This document shows positions 56,762 to 64,000 of a stretch of 64,000 nt of DNA, in pieces. The stretch lies in the NCBI GenBank assembly GCA_945859605.1, contig OX243819.1:10134826-10198825 (forward strand), given 5' to 3'. Under the pieces are notes generated by a model that made no database searches, was not told where the DNA came from, and was given only the letters and a program-made list of their open reading frames with translations. Source of the stretch: Lumbricus rubellus (lineage: Eukaryota > Annelida > Clitellata > Crassiclitellata > Lumbricidae). Both the position numbers and the translations under genes were made by a program. Position 1 is the stretch's first letter, and each line of letters begins with the position of its first letter.

Positions 56762-59700
56762 CTAGGTCAAACCTCTACTCAAATAATCAGAAACTACATT
56801 ACTGCTTCCCTTAATGTATCGAATTGTAAAGCAATAATTTTGAAGGGCAAGACTCCACCTCATCACTCTTGCATTCTTCATTCTCCCCTCTTTCATGTAT
56901 TGTAGTCCACAGTGGTCAGTCTCGATCACAAACTTTCTTCCACACAAGTATCGATCAAATCTACTGATTCCCCACATTATGGCTAAACATTCCCTCTCTT
57001 CTACTGAGTATCGCATCTCTCTTTCCAATAGTTTTCTACTAGCATATGCAATTGGATGGTTTGTTCCTTCATACTGCTGAATCAGAACACAACCTATTCC
57101 TTTTCCTGATGCATCTGTCTGTATAATGAATTCCTTCTCGAGATCTGGTAACCTAAGGATTGGCGTCTTAGCAAGTGCTTCTTTCAACTGCTTAAAACTT
57201 TCACCTAATTCCTGGTTCCATTCAACATTATTAGGAGCCGACTTCTTTGTTAAGTCACTCAACGGTGCCATTAATTCTGCGCAATGAGGAATAAATTTTC
57301 GATAATAATTTATTGCTCCTATGAAACTCCTCACTTGCTTCTTCGTTTTTGGTTGTGGCATATCCACAATTTTATCAACAGACTCTCCCTTAGGGCTTAT
57401 ATCGTCGTTGTCCAATGTATGGCCTAGAAAATCTATTCTGCCATATCCCAATGAACATTTCTTAGGCTTCAATGTCAAATGAGCCTTCCTCACTCTCATG
57501 AAAAACTCTCTTAACGTCTTCATATGTTCATCCCAACCTCTTGTATGAGCAAGTATATCATCCACATAGCTCTCCAAGTTCCCTGTTCCATATAGTATCT
57601 TTCGTATCAATCGATTGTAACTGGACGCACTATTGACCAGTCCAAATGGAAGTACATTAAATCTATACAACCCACTCGCACAGATAAATGTCGTCAAGTC
57701 TTTCGATTCTTCACTCATTGGTATCTGCCAATACCCTTTGCAGAAATCAAATTTACTATACAACTTGCTTCCACTGAGTTTGTTGAAAATATCCTCATTC
57801 GACATCATTGGTTCTGGATCGAATACTGTTACTTTGTTGAGTTGTTTATAATTGCAGCAAAGTCTATTACTTCCATCTGCCTTCTTAACAACTACCAGTG
57901 GCGCTGCATACGCTGCTTCTGATCTTTCTATAATTCCATTCTCCAACATTGTCTCTAATTCCTTGTTTATCTCCGCTTGAAGATGATATGGCGTTGGATA
58001 AGCGCGCAACCGAATCGGTTCATCACTCGTCAGATGAATCTCGTGCTTAACCATATCTGTCCTTCCTGGTTTATCACTGAATATATCTTCATACTCTCTC
58101 AATAACCCCTCTAATTCTCTTTTCTGTTTTTCTTCCAATTTAGGATTGATATCTACATCTTTGTAAGTTTCTGTTTGTTTGCTTACATATAAACTCAATA
58201 TTTCTTCCTCTTCATCTTCACCATCTTTACCATCATGTACTATCGCCGATATGTACGCTGACGTTTCTACAGCATCCTCTCCTTCATTTCTCTCATAATA
58301 CTTCTTCAGTATATTGATGTGGTACGTTTTGAGTTTTCCACCCTCAATTTCCACTTTGTAATCATAATCTCCTATTATACTTCTCACCACATATGGTCCC
58401 TGCCATTTAACAAGCATTTTATTGTTACAACTGGGTAACAGCAATAAAACCTTATCTCCTACATCCAACTTTCTGTAACGTGCCTTCCTATCATAATACT
58501 TCTTGTTCTTGTCATTGGCTTTATGTATGGCCTTCTGTGCCATGTCACATGTTTCTTCTATTCTTTCTCTCAAATCGGTCATGTATGAATAAACATCTTT
58601 TACTTCATCTTCCACTTTCTCATTTGTCCAAAGTTCCTTTAATATCTGTATCGGTCCCCTACATGACCTTCCAAAGATTAATTCAAAGGGTGTGAACCCA
58701 TGACTTTCATGTACAGTATCACGTAACGCGAACAACAAAGGTGCCAGGTATCTATCCCATTCCTTGACCTGTTCACCTATCAACTTTCTCAACGTTGCTT
58801 TGATTGTCCCATTAAGTCTCTCCACACATCCATTTCCCATAGCATGGTACGGGCTAGTGAAAGTATGCTTGATTAACAACATCTTGTTAACCTCAGCCAT
58901 CAGCTCTGAAGTGAATTGGCTTCCCCTGTCAGTATGGATTTTCTGAGGTACCCCCATACGACAATAAAAATTGAACAAGGCTTCAGCCACCTCCTCTGTA
59001 GTTATGCCTTTAAGCGGAATTGCTTCTGGGTATCTGGTACTCAAATCAATTATCGTTAATATATAACGATAGCCCCTTGATGACATCGGCTCTATCACTC
59101 CGATAATGTCTATACAGACATGTTTGAATGGTACATCTAGTACCGGAAGATGTCCCATCGGTGCCCTGTAATTCACCTTCTTGTCCACCGACTTTTGGCA
59201 TATATCACAACTTAGGACATACCTTCTAATATCTGGTCCTATCGATGGCCAATGAAATTCATTCACAATCTTATCATGGGTTTTCCTCATACCCAGATGT
59301 GCTGACAATAGCGAGTTATGGGCCACTGCTAATACTTTATCTCTAAGTTCTTTCGGGACCATTAACTGCCACTTTGCATCATCTTTCGATTTCTCCTTGA
59401 ATCTTCTATACAACAGTCCGTTCTTCTTCACATAAAGAACCTCTTCTGTTATATTGTCATCATCACTCCAATCTATTGCTTTGTTCCAAATTTTCTTCAA
59501 AGTTTCATCTTTCCTTTGTAATTCTTGGACTTCCTTCGTCGTTATATTCAAATTCGGCATCTCAGTGACTTTCAGCGGTTTGTATCTAGTTACCTTCTTA
59601 GACTCCGCTCTGGTTTCCACTGCTGCTGTCATTTGTCGTACGTCATCACTCTCTACGACGTCATCCATTACATCATCACTTAATTCGTTCGTGACGTCAC

Positions 59701-61651
59701 ACACAAAACGAACTTTCTTTTTAACTCTTTGTCCTTGTGATTCTACACTCAAGGATTTCTCAATTATTCTTTTATTATCAATCCTTTCCGATCTCTCATC
59801 CTTATTCTCGGTATCTTCTTTATCGGTATCTTCTTTATCATTCTGATCACATTTAATCATGTCATCTGTAGTGTCATTTACTACTAGATATTTTAAACCT
59901 TTGATCCGACCGATAATTACTGGTTTCACCGGTTCCTTCATCACCATCGCTTCAACGTTCCCGGTAAAATATTCGCTTTCAATATTAATCCTTGCTGTCG
60001 GAAAATTTCTCAATGTTCCATCGACTAGTATGCATTGCGTTTCTCTTCCCGTGAAATCGCTATCATCGACTAGTGATCTCTTTATAATGCATGTACTCGA
60101 TCCCGAGTCATACAAACAACTAGTACTCACTCCATTCACCTTTATCTGACCTTCATTTTTATTCTCTAAGTCACTGTAGTCATCTCTCCTTTCTTTAACC
60201 ACAGTACTTGCTGCCATCTGTATTGGTAATTCCTCTTTACTCTCTTCGACTTTATCTTCCACGTCTCTTGCAACTTCGCCTAATTTCAACATTTCATTTG
60301 CTTGCGCTATCTTGTATGCTCTATTCTCGTAGATTTGCACAGCTGCTGCTGTATGTTTAACAACTCCCTTTTGTTTGTGCACGCAATCGTACGCTTTGTG
60401 CCCATTTCTACCACACGCGAAGCAAGTTATTTTATGCTCAGCCGCCTGTTCTCTTTCACGACTAAACCCTCTGTTCATATTCCCATTATTGTTCATTTCT
60501 TTGTTATGTCTTATTTCTCCTCGCCCTCTATTCATGTTTCCGTTAAATCTCTCTCTAGATTTATCGTCGAACTGTTTCACATTCGGTCTTTCGTTACTGA
60601 ATTTTCCTTGAGGTCTCAGATTACTCTCAGCGTATTTATATCCGTGTGCTTCGATATACGACTCCGCACAATCCAAGGTGTCCTCTAAACTCATCTTACC
60701 TTTTTCCTTGATAAACATCTTGAGTTCATTGCTGCATGTCAGAAAAAATTGATCCTTCAATAACAGACCCTCCATTCCTTCATAAGTTTTCTCGAATCCG
60801 GCCTGCAGTAACCACTGCTGCATATATCTTCTCAACCTATGCACAAAGTTCGAAGGTGTCTCACCTGATTCTATTTTACTCGTCTTAAATTTGGTGCGGT
60901 ATCCACCCTCTGTCAATTGAAACCTCTTTAACAAGTGTTTCTTCAAACACTCGTAACTCTGCGTTTCCTCTGTCGATAATCTTTGATATACCTCCAGCGC
61001 TTTTCCTTCAAGATGCTTAGCCAACATCAGAGACCAATTCTCTGTTGCTACTTCGCATGCTGCGCACGTCCTTTCAAATCTTAAGAGATACGCATCCAGA
61101 CAATCTTTATTTTCGTTAAATATAGGGAACTTGATGTCCTTCATCCCTTTATTATGGTTATGGTTTCCTTGGTACGAACCATCGCCAACCATCGTGAACG
61201 TAGCTTCACCTCGATTCTGATAATTCCTAGAATCTATCTCTTTAATTCTCATTTCACACTCAAGCCTTTTGATTTCCAGATCCATATTTAGCCTAGCCTG
61301 ACATTCGGCTGCTTCCCGTTCAAGTCTGGCCTCATTCACTCGACTTTCTCGTTCAAGTCTGGCATCATTCGCCTCTCTTTCAAGTCTGGCGTCATTTGCC
61401 TCTCTTTCAAGTCTGGCATTATTCGCCTCTCTTTCAAGTCTAGCATCAGCGATCCTCGCCAATTCTAATTCTTGTGCTCTGGCTGCTTTTGCCTCTTCTC
61501 TTGCTTCACTTTCTTTCTTCTCCTCTCTCTCCTCAATTCTCTGTCGTCGCTGTTCGTCTTGTCTCTCTTTAACAAACTCTTTCAACTGTTCTCCCTCGTA
61601 CTGCAACAGTTTTCCCATGTCAAGCCACACCTTAACATCTGGGTTCGCCAT
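56762..61651 (-). CDS. Gag-Pol polyprotein of Gmr1-like retrotransposon (Gag-PR-IN-RT-RH)
   Basis: 1629 codons without interruption. ATG at 61,651 (context AAAATGG) is the first in-frame start; an in-frame TAA lies five codons further upstream. The N-terminus is a charged coiled coil with tandem ARLEREAND nonapeptides (about residues 70-114). Gag capsid-like region about 165-345; CCHC zinc knuckle CFACGRNGHKAYDC (410-423); aspartic protease YDSGSS (D515); integrase HHCC finger (H778, H785, C815, C818); DD35E core D848, D908, E944; GPY module KWQGPY (to about 1087). RT follows from about 1205, with LPFGLVNSASS and YVDD (1362-1365). RNase H has QTDASG (D1513), EEREC and ETDHCG (D1579). It ends about 110 residues after RNase H begins. 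Gag and Pol share one frame with no shift, so Gag:Pol ratio must be set otherwise. Confidence 0.96.
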   Translation of the reverse strand: MANPDVKVWLDMGKLLQYEGEQLKEFVKERQDEQRRQRIEEREEKKESEAREEAKAARAQELELARIADARLEREANNARLEREANDARLEREANDARLERESRVNEARLEREAAECQARLNMDLEIKRLECEMRIKEIDSRNYQNRGEATFTMVGDGSYQGNHNHNKGMKDIKFPIFNENKDCLDAYLLRFERTCAACEVATENWSLMLAKHLEGKALEVYQRLSTEETQSYECLKKHLLKRFQLTEGGYRTKFKTSKIESGETPSNFVHRLRRYMQQWLLQAGFEKTYEGMEGLLLKDQFFLTCSNELKMFIKEKGKMSLEDTLDCAESYIEAHGYKYAESNLRPQGKFSNERPNVKQFDDKSRERFNGNMNRGRGEIRHNKEMNNNGNMNRGFSREREQAAEHKITCFACGRNGHKAYDCVHKQKGVVKHTAAAVQIYENRAYKIAQANEMLKLGEVARDVEDKVEESKEELPIQMAASTVVKERRDDYSDLENKNEGQIKVNGVSTSCLYDSGSSTCIIKRSLVDDSDFTGRETQCILVDGTLRNFPTARINIESEYFTGNVEAMVMKEPVKPVIIGRIKGLKYLVVNDTTDDMIKCDQNDKEDTDKEDTENKDERSERIDNKRIIEKSLSVESQGQRVKKKVRFVCDVTNELSDDVMDDVVESDDVRQMTAAVETRAESKKVTRYKPLKVTEMPNLNITTKEVQELQRKDETLKKIWNKAIDWSDDDNITEEVLYVKKNGLLYRRFKEKSKDDAKWQLMVPKELRDKVLAVAHNSLLSAHLGMRKTHDKIVNEFHWPSIGPDIRRYVLSCDICQKSVDKKVNYRAPMGHLPVLDVPFKHVCIDIIGVIEPMSSRGYRYILTIIDLSTRYPEAIPLKGITTEEVAEALFNFYCRMGVPQKIHTDRGSQFTSELMAEVNKMLLIKHTFTSPYHAMGNGCVERLNGTIKATLRKLIGEQVKEWDRYLAPLLFALRDTVHESHGFTPFELIFGRSCRGPIQILKELWTNEKVEDEVKDVYSYMTDLRERIEETCDMAQKAIHKANDKNKKYYDRKARYRKLDVGDKVLLLLPSCNNKMLVKWQGPYVVRSIIGDYDYKVEIEGGKLKTYHINILKKYYERNEGEDAVETSAYISAIVHDGKDGEDEEEEILSLYVSKQTETYKDVDINPKLEEKQKRELEGLLREYEDIFSDKPGRTDMVKHEIHLTSDEPIRLRAYPTPYHLQAEINKELETMLENGIIERSEAAYAAPLVVVKKADGSNRLCCNYKQLNKVTVFDPEPMMSNEDIFNKLSGSKLYSKFDFCKGYWQIPMSEESKDLTTFICASGLYRFNVLPFGLVNSASSYNRLIRKILYGTGNLESYVDDILAHTRGWDEHMKTLREFFMRVRKAHLTLKPKKCSLGYGRIDFLGHTLDNDDISPKGESVDKIVDMPQPKTKKQVRSFIGAINYYRKFIPHCAELMAPLSDLTKKSAPNNVEWNQELGESFKQLKEALAKTPILRLPDLEKEFIIQTDASGKGIGCVLIQQYEGTNHPIAYASRKLLEREMRYSVEERECLAIMWGISRFDRYLCGRKFVIETDHCGLQYMKEGRMKNARVMRWSLALQNYCFTIRYIKGSSNVVSDYLSRGLT

Positions 61652-61974
61652 TTTCTCCTTACTCACTTACTTTTTGCTAAGTGGTAATATTCACAAATAG
61701 CTATACGCTATTAAATCTTCAAATCCTACGATTTACAATCCAATAATTATTCCACAATAATTATCAACGCTAGTGTGGCCTCTTAGCCACAACTAATATA
61801 TATAGTCTGCGGTATCAGAATTTAACGCACCTAACGTAACGCCTTCCTACGCATAGGCTAACCCACGCCGTACAAGCGCTGCAATGTTTAAATAAATTTC
61901 CATTATATCGGTAAAGTCTCTTCAAATTAATTGTCAGTAATGTTCAATATATCAACAATTTAAAACTGCTAATT

Positions 61975-61992
61975 ATCCCGGACGGGCCCCCA
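61975..61992 (-). promoter_or_regulatory. Primer-binding site, tRNA-Pro type
   Basis: Sense strand reads TGGGGGCCCGTCCGGGAT two bases after the 5' LTR. It differs by one base from the complement of the 3' end of eukaryotic tRNA-Pro (TGGGGGCTCGTCCGGGAT), as recalled. Host tRNA would prime minus-strand DNA synthesis. Confidence 0.85.
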
Positions 61993-61994
61993 CA

Positions 61995-63030
61995 TGTAGC
62001 CGTTATCTAACTAGGCCGTGAAATCGAGTTAGAAGATTACTGGACTCCTAATGTCATAGCACAAGAGAACCAATATTAATAATGAAATATATATTTAAAA
62101 TAGAAAGTCAACATACATTAATGCCGTAACCTAATTACTTATTTGGCGTTGATTACTTATAATTATTATATTTTTAGTTGGCTTATCTGATCTTGACAGA
62201 TGAGAGTTTCTTCTGAATAAAGTTCAGCTTCTTGTGTAAACTGTCTTGCTCGAAGTTCGATGAATATGCAACCAAGTGCTTCGAATAATTATGATGTGTG
62301 AAAATAATTTCAAAGTAGAAGAATTCGGTCTATGACGAACCGAATCATCTCCAATGTTTATGTAGACTCACAACACCACCATCAGCCGTTGAATTCAAAT
62401 AAATGTGATGCGTCGCAATGCAGGCGAACACACACAAGTCACCGATCACCCAAAGTGATACTCGACAACGTCTGAATATTCTTCCAACCAACCGTCAATC
62501 GTTCCACAACCACACACGCCTTGACCAAAAGGTTCCCAAAACGAGCCACCAGAATCTATTCAGCAGAATTCTGTCTCGAAACCTGTTGTCCTCACACGAC
62601 GCTTCAATATTCTATTGACCACGTCCAATAACTCTCTTCCTGGCCGCCAAATATAACTTTTAGAGAAGATTGTTTCTCCAATCCAACTCTCTCTCTCTTG
62701 ACGTTCATGCACAGGAATCAATCTTCCTGTTTCAAAATTCTCTGACGTGTAAATTTTCGGTTTTAAATCGATTTCCACGTCCCTGATTCGTCTATTTACT
62801 TTTAACCGTCAATGTCAAGGTAGTTGCCATGACAACGTCATGACGTCACGTTGCGTTGCTAAGTTACCACGTCACGTGACTTATAATTTCAAGTTATATT
62901 GCTCATTTTCGCCAAATGATTAAATAACTAACAACGCCAGTAATTACTCTATCTTAACTCTTACCTATAATTAAGAATTAACATTGATAACAAATTAGTT
63001 TAATAGATAATAGCGCATTAATTCGCTACA
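61995..63030 (-). repeat. 5' LTR of the Gmr1-like element
   Basis: 1036 bp, identical by eye to the other LTR except for one extra CT in a (CT)n run near 62,690. It carries TGACGTCA at 62,841-62,848. It drives transcription towards lower coordinates. Confidence 0.97.
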
Positions 63031-63035
63031 GAGAC

Positions 63036-63328
63036 AGACACAGACAGACAGAGAGCAAGAGAGAATTGTACAGTAGAGAGAAACGTTTACATCAGCACGT
63101 AAACCGTTCATTTCGTTTGCAATCGCTTTCCCTGTACATGTTCTCTGCGCTTACGTACGCTTTCCGGTCCATTACAGACGATGAGCGCAGAAGGATCGTA
63201 GGCTACATCGTAGACGCCGATCATCATCGCTTCTCTCCTCAAACTGTCCGTTCAATTCGGAACTAAGCGTATGGCGGCAGCTTGAAAAATTAAGTTTGTC
63301 GCAGTTCGTATATAGACAGAACCAGGAC
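63036..63328. other. Flank of the LTR element
   Basis: GACAGA tract to about 63,065, then unrecognised sequence. A 66-codon frame at 63,066-63,266 has no recognisable domain. Confidence 0.35.
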
Positions 63329-63416
63329 TTTTTAACGTGCAGTTCTACACAAAATGTGTAGTTATAAATAATTTTGTGCAGTTGTAAAAGCAGTTTTGTG
63401 CAGTAAAAATCATTAG
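63329..63416 (+). repeat. Dispersed repeat R3, copy 2
   Basis: TTTTTAACGTGCAGTTCTAC, AATTTTGTGCAGTTGTAAAA and TTTTGTGCAGTAAAAATCAT repeat the order seen inverted at 4750-4843. Confidence 0.6.
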
Positions 63417-63848
63417 AAAAAATTGCAGAGCCCGGTTTACCACGGACGAACGAAGGACTGTGCAAAAATAGAGCAATTTTCAAGTATAGACGACTGAAGA
63501 AAAGGTCATCAGATTTTCTTCGTCGCCGACTTGCGACATTTTTGAGGAAATGTCGAGAAATTTTCGCCTAACAAAGCCTCACTACAAAACTTCCCGGCTG
63601 TGCAGTCCTAAAAATTTCTTTGAAAAAACCCTGGGCAGAAGAACGTTGTATTTCAAAAGCACCGATCAATTCTCTCTGCATAGCACGAATACAATCATCA
63701 ACATGTTAAATAATTAGGCCTATCTCTCGCTGTAATTATCATTATGCAGAGTGAGCAATAATGACCAGTGCCGACCATCAGCATCTATATTAAGGCTCCG
63801 AGAATGTGCTATCGAGTATTCAGGTCAACCTATGTATTCCAACACCAC
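63417..63848. other. Unrecognised stretch
   Basis: No coding or repeat feature I can support. Confidence 0.3.
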
Positions 63849-64000
63849 TGGAATATGAACTATGGTACCCGGCGTTGCCCGGTAAATTTCGTTTTTTCTC
63901 CCCATCCCGCCCTATGTCGCCACCCTAAGTGAATTGTGAACTGCAAATGAAAATGGCGGCGTTGACCGACAAATTCGCATGCGACCGCTTTGCAAAAATT
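63849..64000 (-). mobile_element. Possible Helitron-like 3' end, minus strand (runs off window)
   Basis: Reverse complement ends CGGGCAACGCCGGGTACCAT-AG, resembling GCAACGCGTGGCCGGGTACA-GCTAG at 46,185-46,209, and is preceded by a G-rich patch (AGGGCGGGATGGGGAG). The CTAG end has decayed to ATAG. The rest lies outside the window. Confidence 0.35.

Larger units (their letters stand above)
55562..63030 (-). mobile_element. Complete Gmr1-like Ty3/gypsy LTR retrotransposon
   Basis: A 7469-bp element on the minus strand: 5' LTR 61,995-63,030, primer-binding site 61,975-61,992, open polyprotein 61,651-56,762, polypurine tract 56,600-56,609, 3' LTR 55,562-56,595. GAGAC flanks both ends (55,557-55,561; 63,031-63,035), the 5-bp duplication expected of this superfamily. 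Pol order is protease-integrase-RT-RNase H, the arrangement of copia elements and of the Gmr1 branch of gypsy, whereas the RT sequence is gypsy-like. No env-like frame is present. LTRs differ by one CT dinucleotide as far as I can align by eye, so insertion was very recent. All parts for retrotransposition appear intact. Confidence 0.96.

Noticed and set aside
59454..60688. Plus-strand frames of 71-130 codons
   Set aside because: Antisense shadows of the Gag-Pol frame.

Overview
This is a eukaryotic, gene-poor, repeat-rich window. It most resembles a marine invertebrate, and probably a deuterostome of the echinoderm/hemichordate kind; that placement is an inference. Evidence for a eukaryote: split genes with GT-AG introns, a 7-transmembrane neuropeptide receptor, an EF-hand sarcoplasmic calcium-binding protein, tRNA-derived SINEs, hAT, mariner and Helitron-type elements, and kilobases of microsatellite. 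The leaning to a deuterostome rests mainly on an intact Ty3/gypsy retrotransposon of the Gmr1 type, in which integrase precedes reverse transcriptase; these elements were first described from deuterostomes.

Layout. 1-780 is a decayed copy of a multicopy protein family of unknown function. 1.1-5.3 kb is mostly simple repeats (CATA, CT/CCCT, GAA/GGA). 5.3-11.2 kb holds dispersed repeat fragments, a truncated LINE tail (7435-7910) and an ATC array. 11,315-12,512 (+) is a two-exon sarcoplasmic calcium-binding protein gene with a frameshift in exon 2. 13-16.2 kb has another LINE remnant, a tandem repeat pair and a hexamer array. 16.9-23.0 kb carries three mariner-type TIR elements, all with decayed transposase pieces. 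25-31 kb has a large CATA array, a possible peptide-encoding exon on the minus strand, and a nest of insertions (28,995-31,035) inside a 10-bp repeat array.

32,554-41,176 (+) is the best cellular gene: a luqin/RYamide-type neuropeptide GPCR of 453 residues in two coding exons. Its 7.26-kb intron contains a 1.35-kb hAT element with a perfect 8-bp target duplication. 43.7-44.8 kb is a 12-bp minisatellite; 45.58-46.21 kb is a Helitron-like element with a G-rich core; 48.3-51.8 kb holds a hairpin, two more TIR elements and a CORE-like SINE; 53.3-53.8 kb has six copies of TGACGTAACA.

55,562-63,030 is a complete 7.47-kb LTR retrotransposon on the minus strand. It has 1034/1036-bp LTRs, GAGAC target duplication, a tRNA-Pro-type primer-binding site, a polypurine tract and one 1629-codon open frame in the order Gag-protease-integrase-RT-RNase H. 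It looks like a recent, potentially functional copy and is the most notable object here.

There is no operon logic. The two cellular genes are independent, and the rest is successive transposition into simple repeats. Recurrent themes are the GCGCTATATAAAT 3' tail shared by many SINE/LINE ends, TGACGTCA motifs inside most mariner-type elements and the LTRs, and a frequent TAGGCCTA palindrome.
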